A stretch of DNA of 64,000 bases from Flavobacteriaceae bacterium (GCA_004762155.1 SIHP01000012.1:62001-126000); one strand, 5' to 3'. Numbered from the stretch's first letter, positions 36,211-44,152 are shown. Numbers and translations are program-made. Notes: generated by a model not told the origin, from the sequence alone.

Positions 36211-37008
36211 ATGAAAAAAACTTTAAAACTATTGACTTTAGGAACACTTTTAAGTGTTTTTTTAATTGGGTGTTCTAATGAAAACACCAATGCTAATGCT
36301 GAACCTATTGGTTTAGAAACTCAACAAGAAAATGAATTCTCTGGTAAAACATCTATTAATAATCATGATTTGATTTATGTGGTTACTGCTGTTAATAATT
36401 TAAAATATTTAGCTACTGTAAAAATAGATGATGTTATTTTAGAAGCGACTATTGAATATGATACACAATCAATAGAATTAGACGGAAAAAACGCTGTTTT
36501 AACTCTTGATCAAAAAGAAATTCTACTAAATTTAGGTAAAAAAATCTCTAGTTATTTATTTCATGATGAAATATTTAACGATTTCACTATGGCTGAATTT
36601 ACTTTATTACGTTTATTAGAGTATTGGGCTAAATCTCCAAGTGGATATCCATATGCTAAAAGAAGTATAAAATCTGTAGTAAATCCAGATTTTGCTTTAA
36701 AAAGTAGTGACGAAGGAATTTCTTGTATTAAAAAGAATACTTATGTAACTGCTGAATATGATGATGATAGCGGTAATGTTAGTGAGTCTATTTTGGTAAA
36801 TGGAAGTGATTGTATTGGTCGTTGTGGTTCTGGATGTGGTTCTTTCTTTTCTTGGGCAAGTGCTTGGACAAAAGATTGTTTAGATCATGATAGATGCGGA
36901 CGTGTAAATGGTGGTAGTTCTGATCCTTTTGATAGCGAATGTGGTGATGAATATAACGAAGCTGCTGATGATTACTTGTTTGGCGTAATTAGAGGTTGTC
37001 GTGGATAA
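36211..37008 (+). CDS. Lipoprotein with prokaryotic phospholipase A2-like domain
   Basis: 265 residues. Lipobox LIGCS with the cysteine near residue 21. The C-terminal 70 residues hold CIGRCGSGCGSFFSWASAWTKD-like sequence followed by DCLDHDRCGR (about 220-228). This carries the His-Asp pair and flanking cysteines of phospholipase A2 folds, as in bacterial secreted PLA2. Further cysteines (SECGDEYN, RGCRG) could form disulfides. The first 190 residues are not recognisable. It may hydrolyse phospholipids at the cell surface or outside. A promoter was not clear; a terminator follows. Confidence 0.7.
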   Translation: MKKTLKLLTLGTLLSVFLIGCSNENTNANAEPIGLETQQENEFSGKTSINNHDLIYVVTAVNNLKYLATVKIDDVILEATIEYDTQSIELDGKNAVLTLDQKEILLNLGKKISSYLFHDEIFNDFTMAEFTLLRLLEYWAKSPSGYPYAKRSIKSVVNPDFALKSSDEGISCIKKNTYVTAEYDDDSGNVSESILVNGSDCIGRCGSGCGSFFSWASAWTKDCLDHDRCGRVNGGSSDPFDSECGDEYNEAADDYLFGVIRGCRG

Positions 37009-37028
37009 AACTTCTCTTAAATAAAAAT

Positions 37029-37064
37029 AAAATCCCAACTTTAAAAAGTTGGGATTCTATTTTT
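37029..37064. terminator. Bidirectional terminator
   Basis: The 12-base perfect stem AATCCCAACTTT / AAAGTTGGGATT, two-base loop, A-rich before and T-rich after, lies between the PLA2-like and enoyl-CoA hydratase genes. Confidence 0.85.
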
Positions 37065-37089
37065 AATACAGTTTATAAAGCATAAAAAA

Positions 37090-37791
37090 CTACGAATTAA
37101 TTGTAATTTCCTCTTCTATATCTAACGCTATTGCCTTTTTAATTTTATCTAAATAAGGTCCACGTAATTTAAGTTTTGTTGCTGCATGCGCTTTTTTATT
37201 AAGCTTGCTAAACATTTCTGCAATCTTAACGGCTGTTGGTAATAAATGTGTTGCTGGAACAACTTTATCTAAAAAACCAGCAGTTATAGCATCATTAGGA
37301 GTATATATTTCAGAATTATTTACACTTCTTTCAAAATATACAGGAGCTAAGCGACCTTTGGCTATTTCAATACCAGCATTGTGCATTGTCATACCAATCA
37401 TTACTTCATTTAAACCAATTTTAAAATCTCCTTCTGTTCCTAATCTATAATCTGCAGAAAGTAATAAAAATGCTCCTTTTGCAATAGAATGACCACTTGA
37501 AGCAATTATAATTGGCATTGGAAAAGACAACATGCGTAATGATAGTGTAGAACCTTTAGTTACCAATTCTTTTGCTGATTCAGCTGACGCTGTCATTACC
37601 TTTAAATCATATCCTGCAGAAAAAATGCCTTCTTGACCTGTTAGAATTACTACTTTTTGTGCTTTTTCAGCTGTATCTAAAGATGCATTTATTTCATCAA
37701 TTACTTCATGAGAAATAGCATTTGCTTTTCCATTTTTTATGGTAATGATACTATAATTTTCTTCTTGCTGATACGTTGTAAATTCACTCAT
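37090..37791 (-). CDS. Enoyl-CoA hydratase/isomerase (crotonase) family protein
   Basis: 233 residues, slightly short for the family. KNGKANAISHEVIDEINA and GIFSAGYDLKVM mark the first oxyanion-hole region, and ASSGHSIAKGAFLLLSADYRLG the second. FKIGLNEVMIGM supplies one catalytic-type glutamate; the second glutamate position is not clear. Reactions could include hydration or isomerisation of acyl-CoA, so the exact substrate is unknown. The start is three bases from the crcB stop codon, so the two are co-transcribed. Confidence 0.84.
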   Translation of the reverse strand: MSEFTTYQQEENYSIITIKNGKANAISHEVIDEINASLDTAEKAQKVVILTGQEGIFSAGYDLKVMTASAESAKELVTKGSTLSLRMLSFPMPIIIASSGHSIAKGAFLLLSADYRLGTEGDFKIGLNEVMIGMTMHNAGIEIAKGRLAPVYFERSVNNSEIYTPNDAITAGFLDKVVPATHLLPTAVKIAEMFSKLNKKAHAATKLKLRGPYLDKIKKAIALDIEEEITINS

Positions 37792-37794
37792 TTT

Positions 37795-38166
37795 TTATAT
37801 AAATTTTGTTAAAAACATACCTCCAAAAACAGCCAGAAAACCAACAATAAAGCTGGTAATAATATAGATAGCAAAACTGCTAAAATCTCCAGATTTTAAG
37901 AATAAATGATTTTCGTAAGCAAAGGTTGAAAATGTAGTAAATCCACCACAAAAACCTGTAGCTAATATGAGAGTATGATTTTGTGTTAATGTATTATTTC
38001 TTGCAGCTAAGCCTAGTATAAAACCAATAAGTAAGCATCCTAAAACATTTGCAATAAAAGTACCTAATGGAAACTGACTTTGAGAATTATTAAGCACTTT
38101 ACCTAAAACAAAACGTAAAACACTTCCAAATCCGCCTCCAATAAAAACCAATAGTATTTGCTTCAT
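37795..38166 (-). CDS. crcB: CrcB/Fluc fluoride channel
   Basis: 123 residues with four helices. The family signatures are GGGFGSVLRF near the start, FIANVLGCLLIG in helix 2 and ATGFCGGFTTFSTFAYE in helix 3, where the Phe box and Na+ site lie. It exports fluoride as a dual-topology dimer. The minus-strand leader shows no fluoride riboswitch that I can recognise. It is transcribed with the enoyl-CoA hydratase gene downstream, without an obvious functional link. Confidence 0.94.
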   Translation of the reverse strand: MKQILLVFIGGGFGSVLRFVLGKVLNNSQSQFPLGTFIANVLGCLLIGFILGLAARNNTLTQNHTLILATGFCGGFTTFSTFAYENHLFLKSGDFSSFAIYIITSFIVGFLAVFGGMFLTKFI

Positions 38167-38220
38167 TTTTAATTTTAAGTTGCTCTTAAATATATTTTTA
38201 GGATAAGAAATCCTGTAATA

Positions 38221-38270
38221 AAAAGATAACGCACAAACATCAATTACGATATTTATGCGTTATCTTTTTT
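38221..38270 (-). terminator. Intrinsic terminator after the DoxX-type gene
   Basis: A 13-base perfect stem (AAAAGATAACGCA / TGCGTTATCTTTT) with a 22-base loop, flanked by A/T tracts, lies just downstream of the 38279-39244 gene. Confidence 0.78.
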
Positions 38271-38278
38271 AATGTATC

Positions 38279-39244
38279 TTATAATTCAACATCCTCTGCG
38301 TCTGTCCAATTATATTTACCAGTTATAATTCCTTTTTTAACGAGTATAATTCCTGGATTAGCTCTTATTGCAGTTTTTAATGCAGTTTCATCACAAAAAC
38401 CAAAAACATAAGGTAATCCAAATTCTTTTTGGCTTGCTTCTAAATCTTCTATATAAGATGCTGTTAAAACATAAATTTCATACCCAGCTGCTTTTGCTTT
38501 CGCAGCTGCTTCAGAAACAGCAGGTAAACCTTCTCTTTCCATTTTTTCGAAATTGTATAATGAAATTAACATTGCTTTTTCTTTCCCTAACATTTCTTCT
38601 AACTTATCTCCATCATCAGTTTCAATCATAAAATCATGAATTGGAGGTACTTCTCCATCATCTTTATAAGCCATTCCATCAGCAATATCTGTACCTATTG
38701 CATAAGCTCTAAAATCAATAATTGGTAAATGATTTAATACATGATACACTACTATTAATGATAGGAACAACGATACAAACGTAGATAAACTAGCTACTTT
38801 ATTAGATATTAGTGGTTTTATATATTGTAATCCTAGAATAAGAATAACTATAAGCCCCATAAAAATTACATTCTTATAAAAGGTAGCTTTTGGTGAGATT
38901 TTAATAGCATCTCCAAAACATCCACAATCAGTAACTTTATTATACGTATACGAATACCATGTTAAGAATAAAAAGATAAGTGTTAATCCAAAAATACTCC
39001 AAACGGTTAATTTTGGCATATAACCTACTATTAACATTATACCTAATACCAATTCAGCTACTACAAGTAAAATAGAAAACGGTAACGCTAATGGAATTAA
39101 AAACTCCATATTTAAAACACTTTCGCTAAAATATTCTTGAAACTTAAATGCAGATCCCATTGGGTCTACTAATTTTACAAATCCAGAATAAATAAATAGT
39201 ATTCCGATTAGAAATCTTGAAATGTGAGTAAGAATTTTTAGCAT
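38279..39244 (-). CDS. BT_3928-like DoxX membrane protein with thioredoxin-like C-terminal domain
   Basis: 321 residues. The first 140 residues form a DoxX-type four-helix unit (ISRFLIGILFIYSGFVKLVDP), with a DCGCFGDAIK cysteine pair in a loop near residue 105. One or two more helices follow. From about 210 a soluble thioredoxin-like domain begins (EMLGKEKAMLISLYNFEKM), lacking a CxxC. This architecture matches the BT_3928 family in Bacteroidetes, presumably involved in redox at the membrane. It is followed by a strong terminator and preceded by the DUF1599 gene 23 bases upstream. Confidence 0.82.
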   Translation of the reverse strand: MLKILTHISRFLIGILFIYSGFVKLVDPMGSAFKFQEYFSESVLNMEFLIPLALPFSILLVVAELVLGIMLIVGYMPKLTVWSIFGLTLIFLFLTWYSYTYNKVTDCGCFGDAIKISPKATFYKNVIFMGLIVILILGLQYIKPLISNKVASLSTFVSLFLSLIVVYHVLNHLPIIDFRAYAIGTDIADGMAYKDDGEVPPIHDFMIETDDGDKLEEMLGKEKAMLISLYNFEKMEREGLPAVSEAAAKAKAAGYEIYVLTASYIEDLEASQKEFGLPYVFGFCDETALKTAIRANPGIILVKKGIITGKYNWTDAEDVEL

Positions 39245-39267
39245 AATGTGAGGATTTTTTATTGTTT

Positions 39268-39807
39268 TTATTTTTCAGAAAAATGAATCATTGCAAAAAC
39301 AGCATAGTTGATCATATCTTGATAATTAGCATCAATTCCTTCAGAAACTAATGTTTTACCTTGATTATCTTCTATTTGTTTTACGCGTAATAATTTTTGT
39401 AAAATCAAATCTGTTAATGAGGAAATACGCATATCACGCCATGCTTCTCCATAATCGTGATTTTTATTTTCCATTAACTCTTTGGTTATTTTTATATGTT
39501 TATCGTATAAATCAGACGCTTCTTTTGTATTTAAATCTGGTTGCTCTACAACACCTAATTCTAATTGAATTAAAGCCATTACAGAGTAATTAATGATTCC
39601 TATAAATTCAGATTTTTCTCCTTCATCTACCTTGCGAACTGTATTTTCTTGTAACTGACGTATACGTTGTGCTTTAATAAATATTTGGTCGGTTAACGAT
39701 GGTAGACGTAAAATCCTCCATGCGCTTCCGTAATCACTCATTTTTTTTATAAATAAACTACGACATTCATTTATTACAATGTCGTACTGTTTTGAGGTGT
39801 TTTGCAT
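39268..39807 (-). CDS. DUF1599 domain protein
   Basis: 179 residues made of two similar halves: DYGSAWRILRLPSLTDQIFIKAQRI (about 23-47) and DYGEAWRDMRISSLTDLILQKLLRV (about 117-141). This internal duplication and the YGxAWR...SLTD motif define DUF1599. The helical pattern with conserved acidic and tryptophan residues recalls all-alpha NTP pyrophosphohydrolases, but activity is not known to me. It is first in the operon with the DoxX-type gene and divergent from the LOG-family gene. In flavobacteria it commonly sits beside folP, as here. Confidence 0.85.
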   Translation of the reverse strand: MQNTSKQYDIVINECRSLFIKKMSDYGSAWRILRLPSLTDQIFIKAQRIRQLQENTVRKVDEGEKSEFIGIINYSVMALIQLELGVVEQPDLNTKEASDLYDKHIKITKELMENKNHDYGEAWRDMRISSLTDLILQKLLRVKQIEDNQGKTLVSEGIDANYQDMINYAVFAMIHFSEK

Positions 39808-39892
39808 TATTGTTTTTTGATAAGAAAATCACGTAAAAATACTAAAACGAAATAGTTTTCTTTTATTTTTACCAAAAAAATTAATAATTGGT

Positions 39893-40483
39893 ATGAATAT
39901 ACAAAAAGTAGTTGTTTTTTGCGGATCTAGTTCAGGATTTAATTCTGTTTATAAAAACACTGCTATTTCGCTTGGAAATCACTTTGTAGAAAACGATATC
40001 AGTTTAATTTATGGCGCTGGAAAACTAGGTTTAATGGGAACTATTGCCGATACTGTTTTAGAAAAAAACGGAAAAGTAATTGGAATAATTCCAGAGTTAT
40101 TATGTAAAGAAGAAGTTTTACATCCGAATATTACAGAAACTATTATTACAAAAACCATGAGTGAACGCAAGTTTATCATGAGTAAAATGACGGACGCTTA
40201 TATTACATTACCTGGTGGATTTGGTACTTTAGATGAACTTTTTGAAGCTCTTACACTTCAACAATTATATATAGAAAAGAAACCTGTAGCTTTATTAAAT
40301 GTAAATGGTTTTTTTGATGCAACACTACAACAGTTAGATGTTATGGTTAAAGAAGGACTTTTAAAACAAAAAAACAGAGACATGCTTTTTGTTGATACTA
40401 CTATTACTGGTTTAATGGAACAATTGAGCAAATACAAAGCACCTAAAGAAACATCTATAATTAGTAAAGTGGTTACAAAATGA
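39893..40483 (+). CDS. LOG-family nucleotide 5'-monophosphate phosphoribohydrolase
   Basis: 196 residues. VVVFCGSSSGFN, IYGAGKLGLMG and the catalytic TLPGGFGTLDELFEALT motif (PGGxGTxxE) identify the LOG (TIGR00730) family. Such enzymes cleave cytokinin-type nucleotides or AMP to base and ribose-5-phosphate; the bacterial role is often general nucleotide salvage. The stop overlaps the start of folP by four bases (ATGA), so the two are co-translated. Confidence 0.9.
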   Translation: MNIQKVVVFCGSSSGFNSVYKNTAISLGNHFVENDISLIYGAGKLGLMGTIADTVLEKNGKVIGIIPELLCKEEVLHPNITETIITKTMSERKFIMSKMTDAYITLPGGFGTLDELFEALTLQQLYIEKKPVALLNVNGFFDATLQQLDVMVKEGLLKQKNRDMLFVDTTITGLMEQLSKYKAPKETSIISKVVTK

Positions 40484-41304
40484 TGACGATAAATTGCCGA
40501 GGTAAACTTATTGATTTTTCTACTCCAAAAGTTATGGGGATTTTAAATATTACTCCTGATTCTTTTTTTGATGGAGGAAAATATAAAAACGAAAAAGACA
40601 TTTTACTTCAAACAGAAAAAATGTTAAATGCTGGTGCTACTTTTATAGATGTTGGCGCCTATTCTTCTCGCCCAGGTGCAAAACATATTTCGGAAGATGA
40701 AGAATTAAATAAAATATTACCTGTTATTCATCTTTTAGTTAAACATTTTCCAGAGATTATTATTTCTGTTGATACTTTTAGAAGTAAAGTTGCTAACGAA
40801 ACTATACATTCAGGAGCTGCATTGATTAATGATATTTCTGGCGGAACGATGGATGAAAACATGTTTGCAACTGTTGCCAAACTTCAAGTTCCGTATATTT
40901 TGATGCACATGCAAGGAACTCCACAAAACATGCAGCAAAATCCCATTTATAAAAACGTTACAACTGATATAATTTCATTTTTAGCTGAGCAAATTTTTAA
41001 ACTACATCAATTAAAATTAAACGATGTTATTATTGATGTTGGATTTGGCTTTGGCAAAACCATAGCGCATAATTTTGAAATTTTAAAAAACCTATCCTTA
41101 TTTAAAAATTTAGATACTCCAATTTTAGCAGGAATTTCAAGAAAATCAATGTTATATAAAACATTAGATATTACTGCTGCCGAAGCTTTAAATGCCACTA
41201 CAAGTGCAAATACAATTGCGCTTTTAAATGGTGCAAATATTTTACGTGTACACGACGTAAAAGAAGCTGTTGAAGCCGTTAAAATTGTTAATCAAATTTC
41301 TTAA
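40480..41304 (+). CDS. folP: Dihydropteroate synthase
   Basis: 274 residues, full length. KVMGILNITPDSFFDGGKY, ATFIDVGAYSSRPGA, ISVDTFRSKVA, INDISGG, ILMHMQGTPQNMQ, DVGFGFGKTIAHNFEIL and GISRKSMLYK are all in place. It condenses 6-hydroxymethyl-7,8-dihydropterin diphosphate with p-aminobenzoate in folate synthesis and is the target of sulfonamides. The start overlaps the LOG gene; a second ATG follows at 40483, three bases later. In Bacteroidetes folP is often followed directly by cdaA; here two genes intervene. Confidence 0.95.
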   Translation: MMTINCRGKLIDFSTPKVMGILNITPDSFFDGGKYKNEKDILLQTEKMLNAGATFIDVGAYSSRPGAKHISEDEELNKILPVIHLLVKHFPEIIISVDTFRSKVANETIHSGAALINDISGGTMDENMFATVAKLQVPYILMHMQGTPQNMQQNPIYKNVTTDIISFLAEQIFKLHQLKLNDVIIDVGFGFGKTIAHNFEILKNLSLFKNLDTPILAGISRKSMLYKTLDITAAEALNATTSANTIALLNGANILRVHDVKEAVEAVKIVNQIS

Positions 41305-41348
41305 TTCAACAATCGTTTACTTTAAAATACCTAAAAACGGGTATTCAA

Positions 41349-41399
41349 GTGTGATAATCCTTTTGGTAATATTGAATTATTAACCTTAATCTATCACAC
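41349..41399 (+). promoter_or_regulatory. Inverted repeat in the leader ending next to the start codon
   Basis: GTGTGATA (41349-41356) and TATCACAC (41392-41399) match perfectly. Between them an inner GGTAATA / TATTAaCC arm can pair with one bulge. The right arm ends one base before the ATG at 41401, so a hairpin here could mask the translation start. It could also be a dimeric protein operator. Confidence 0.45.
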
Positions 41400-41400
41400 A

Positions 41401-41832
41401 ATGAAAAACTTATTAATTCTATTTTTATTTTTTGGAGTATTTACCAGTAACAAAACAATAGCTCAAATAGGTATCGCTGTAGCCAAAAACAGTAATAATT
41501 CAGCTATAGAGTGGCGAATAAATTGGGGATCTGGTTCTGCTTGGGATTGTAAAATGAAAGCAAAAAAACACCTAACTAATAAAGGACATCAAAAAGTTTC
41601 TACACAAGATGGTAATTCTTGTTGCGGTCATAATATTTCTAGTGGGTATTATGTTGTTGTAAAATCTAGATACAAAATTTACGACAATTCTTATAAAACT
41701 TCTTATGGTCTAGGCGCAAGTGCTTCTTCTTATAATGATGCAGAAATGAAAGCTGTTAAAAACCTTTCTGTTTATAATTGGAGTTGGAAAAAAAGACACG
41801 GATATTCTGTAGAAAAAAAAGGATCTTTTTAA
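41401..41832 (+). CDS. Small secreted cysteine-containing protein of unknown function
   Basis: 143 residues with a signal peptide ending at TIAQ. The mature part is rich in G, S, K, W and Y. It contains IEWRINWGSGSAWDCKMKAK-type sequence, then GNSCCGHNISSGYYVVVKSRY and SSYNDAEMKAVKNLSVYNW. There are three cysteines including a CC pair. Two segments, SAWDCKMKAKKHL and YNDAEMKAVKNLS, could be related helices packed on strands. I recognise no family. It lies between folP and exbD on the same strand, but with a leader inverted repeat and a terminator of its own, so it is probably a separate unit. Confidence 0.6.
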   Translation: MKNLLILFLFFGVFTSNKTIAQIGIAVAKNSNNSAIEWRINWGSGSAWDCKMKAKKHLTNKGHQKVSTQDGNSCCGHNISSGYYVVVKSRYKIYDNSYKTSYGLGASASSYNDAEMKAVKNLSVYNWSWKKRHGYSVEKKGSF

Positions 41833-41854
41833 AATCAATTAAAAAAACTTAAAT

Positions 41855-41890
41855 AAAGAGTGCTGGAAATCAATTTTCTGGCACTCTTTT
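41855..41890 (+). terminator. Intrinsic terminator after the small secreted protein gene
   Basis: The 9-base stem AAAGAGTGC / GCACTCTTT encloses a GGAAA/TTTTC inner pairing and ends in a T-run. Confidence 0.78.
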
Positions 41891-41960
41891 TGTTAATTTC
41901 TGTTAAAATCAGCTAGAAAAAACCAAACTCTAATTATTAACTATTTAAAACTATTTAATT

Positions 41961-42566
41961 ATGAGTAAAAGATCATTACCAGAAATTAATGCCGGCTCAA
42001 TGGCAGACATCGCATTTTTATTATTAATCTTCTTTTTAGTAACCACTACCATGGATGTTGATAGTGGTATTTTAAGAAAAATACCCGAAAAGCAAAAAGA
42101 ACCTCAAATTATTGATGTTCATGCAAGGAATATTTTGGAAGTAAACATTAATAAGAACAATGAAATTTATGTAGAAGATGAAGTTATTGATATTAGTAAC
42201 CTAAAAAAAATTGCTTTAAATTTTATTGATAATGGAGCTGGTTTTGACCTTGATAAAAAACCATGTAATTGGTGTCAAGGAAAAAAAGATCCTACTTCAT
42301 CTGATCATCCCAAAAAAGCAGTAGTTTATATTAGTTCAGACAGGCAAGCTACTTACGAGACTTACATAAACGTTTTAGATAACATAAATGAAGCTTACGC
42401 AACATTACGCAATCGTTTATCTAAAGAACTTTATAGCACTTCTTACAATGAGCTTTTAGGTCAATTTAAAAAAGAGACTAAAAACAAAGAATCTATTTTT
42501 GAAAAGATTAAATTAATACGGGAAAAATATCCTTTATTAGTATCAGATGCGGAAATAACAAACTAA
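41961..42566 (+). CDS. ExbD/TolR-family biopolymer transport protein
   Basis: 201 residues. The start MSKRSLPEINAGSMADIAFL carries the conserved membrane aspartate (D15) just inside the single helix (about 14-31), the proton-path residue of ExbD. The periplasmic part has the usual beta-alpha pattern, but with an insertion containing a CNWC pair (102 and 105) and an extended C-terminal helix region (about 140-195). ExbD works with ExbB and TonB or a similar partner, but neither is adjacent, so this is an orphan ExbD. It precedes cdaA by 65 bases. Confidence 0.8.
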   Translation: MSKRSLPEINAGSMADIAFLLLIFFLVTTTMDVDSGILRKIPEKQKEPQIIDVHARNILEVNINKNNEIYVEDEVIDISNLKKIALNFIDNGAGFDLDKKPCNWCQGKKDPTSSDHPKKAVVYISSDRQATYETYINVLDNINEAYATLRNRLSKELYSTSYNELLGQFKKETKNKESIFEKIKLIREKYPLLVSDAEITN

Positions 42567-42578
42567 TAATTATTTCGT

Positions 42579-42610
42579 TTTGATATGAATTATAAATAGT
42601 AGTACTTTTA
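42579..42610 (+). promoter_or_regulatory. Candidate cdaA promoter
   Basis: TTTG (42579-42582), 20 bases, then TACTTTTA (42603-42610), one base off the TAnnTTTG consensus, ends 21 bases before the cdaA ATG. If active, cdaA is transcribed apart from exbD. Confidence 0.4.
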
Positions 42611-42631
42611 CACAAAACAGCAATAGTATTA

Positions 42632-43414
42632 ATGAACTTAGATTTTATAGACTTTTCGTTTCTTGATTTATTAGACATCATACTTGTTGCTGTTTTACTC
42701 TACTATATTTACAAACTTCTTAAAGGAACCGTAGCAATTAATATTGTTATTGGTATTACATTTATTTTTTTAATCTGGAAAATAACACAAGCATTACACA
42801 TGGAAATGCTTAGTGGAATACTTGGTTATTTACTTTCTGGTGGTGTAATTGCTTTAATTATTGTATTCCAGCAAGAAATAAGAAAGTTCTTATTAATGAT
42901 AGGAACCACTAATTTTTCAACCAAAAAAGGGTTTTTAACACAAATAAAATTTTTACAATCAGAAATTAATACAGAAACTGACGTAGAAACTATTGTTAAC
43001 ACTTTAAACCGTTTGTCTAAATCTAAAACTGGTGTTTTATTGGTTATTGAACGTACCAATAAATTAGATTTCTTAGTTAATTCTGGCGATAAAATGAATG
43101 CTTTAATCAATGGAGCAATTATAGAAAGTATTTTTTATAAAAATAGTCCGCTACATGATGGAGCAACTATCGTTCGTGATAATTATGTTGTAGCTACACG
43201 TGTTATTTTACCTGTTTCAGACAACACAAAAATTCCTGCTCGTTTTGGACTTCGCCATAGAGCAGCTATTGGTGTTACTGAAAAAACAGACGCCGTTTGT
43301 TTATTAGTTTCTGAAGAAACTGGTGAAATTTCTTATATTAAAGATGGTGAGTTTGTTTTGTTTAAAGATGTTGAAGAACTTATTCTTAAGCTTCAAAAAC
43401 ATTTAGAAGAGTAA
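42632..43414 (+). CDS. cdaA: Diadenylate cyclase CdaA (c-di-AMP synthase)
   Basis: 260 residues. Three N-terminal helices (about 12-35, 38-52, 60-80) are followed by the DAC domain. The catalytic DGATIVRDN (about 172) and the RFGLRHRAAIG motif, which binds ATP and metal, are intact. CdaA makes c-di-AMP, a second messenger for potassium and cell-wall homeostasis in other bacteria. In Bacteroidetes it lies near folP, as here. No cdaR homolog (the activator found in Firmicutes) is adjacent, consistent with that phylum-specific difference. Confidence 0.93.
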   Translation: MNLDFIDFSFLDLLDIILVAVLLYYIYKLLKGTVAINIVIGITFIFLIWKITQALHMEMLSGILGYLLSGGVIALIIVFQQEIRKFLLMIGTTNFSTKKGFLTQIKFLQSEINTETDVETIVNTLNRLSKSKTGVLLVIERTNKLDFLVNSGDKMNALINGAIIESIFYKNSPLHDGATIVRDNYVVATRVILPVSDNTKIPARFGLRHRAAIGVTEKTDAVCLLVSEETGEISYIKDGEFVLFKDVEELILKLQKHLEE

Positions 43415-43430
43415 TAAAAACAGTAAATAA

Positions 43431-43520
43431 CCTCGGAGCATTTTAAAGAATTATCCTTTTTTACTTTTCGATGAAAGCATCGGGGAATTAAACCCTTGGC
43501 TATCTATCGCCCTGCGATTA
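43431..43520. repeat. Intergenic element of unknown nature
   Basis: About 90 bases between cdaA and the next terminator have far higher GC than the surroundings: CCTCGGAGCA, GATGAAAGCATCGGGG, CCCTTGGCTATCTATCGCCC. Similar text occurs in intergenic regions of other flavobacteria as far as I recall. It may be an old mobile or RNA-like element; no coding sequence is visible. Confidence 0.35.
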
Positions 43521-43534
43521 AAATAACATATAAT

Positions 43535-43563
43535 AAAAAAAGCACTCAAATGAGTGCTTTTTA
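43535..43563. terminator. Bidirectional intrinsic terminator
   Basis: The 12-base stem AAAAAGCACTCA / TGAGTGCTTTTT has a two-base loop. The inner stem is identical to that of the terminator at 16471. Confidence 0.86.
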
Positions 43564-43583
43564 ATATTATATAAAACCTAAAA

Positions 43584-44072
43584 TTATTTAGCTGGTGCCA
43601 TTTTAGCTTTTAAAGCTGTAATTACTCCATCATATTTAGCTTTTGCAGTTGCATCTAAACCTTTTACAATTTCAGCTCCTTGTGTAGCTAATTCTGCTCC
43701 TTTTTTAACTATTGCAACATCTTTATATGCATCTGCTCCTGCAGCAATATAATCTTTTGCATACTCAGAATAAGACTTTAAGTGCTCTCCTACTTTAGGG
43801 TCTTCAAATTCAGGAATAGTTACTCCTTCTACTGCAGATGTTACAGTTTCAGTAGCTTTTGCAGCTAAATCTTTAGCTCCGTCAGCAACAGCTTCTGCTC
43901 CTTCTTTTACTCCATCAGCAACAGCTTCAGCTCCCTCTTTTACAACTTTTGCTCCTTCTTTTGCTACAGTTTTAGTAGTTTCTTTTAAATCTTTTCCTGC
44001 TTCTTTTGCTTCTTTACATGATGTAGCCAATAATGACCCTACAACTAATGCAGATAAAATTACTTTTTTCAT
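43584..44072 (-). CDS. Alpha-helical repeat lipoprotein (apolipoprotein/LEA-like)
   Basis: 162 residues. Lipobox LLATSC with the cysteine near residue 19. Residues about 20-80 are a chain of A/E/K-rich amphipathic helix repeats, including two near-identical units, KEGAEAVADG. These resemble LEA or apolipoprotein-type repeats rather than coiled coils. The C-terminal half is still helical but less repetitive. Such proteins may bind membranes or protect against stress; no specific role is known to me. A strong promoter precedes it and a terminator follows. Confidence 0.7.
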   Translation of the reverse strand: MKKVILSALVVGSLLATSCKEAKEAGKDLKETTKTVAKEGAKVVKEGAEAVADGVKEGAEAVADGAKDLAAKATETVTSAVEGVTIPEFEDPKVGEHLKSYSEYAKDYIAAGADAYKDVAIVKKGAELATQGAEIVKGLDATAKAKYDGVITALKAKMAPAK

Positions 44073-44102
44073 TGTTTTATGATTTTTTTGTTTCGATTAT
44101 TA

Positions 44103-44133
44103 CAAAAATAATACTTTAGCTATACTAACCAAA
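44103..44133 (-). promoter_or_regulatory. Promoter of the helical lipoprotein gene
   Basis: On the minus strand TTTG (44130-44133), 19 bases, then TATTTTTG (44103-44110) is a full match to the Bacteroidetes consensus. It lies about 30 bases before the ATG at 44072. Confidence 0.7.
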
Positions 44134-44152
44134 TATTTAGAAACTTATTATA

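Noticed and set aside
38167-38280. Fluoride riboswitch upstream of crcB
   Set aside because: The minus-strand leader lacks the conserved riboswitch core and contains only the upstream gene's terminator.
43431-43520. tRNA or tmRNA fragment in the GC-rich element
   Set aside because: No cloverleaf, T-loop GTTCGA motif or acceptor stem could be folded by eye.
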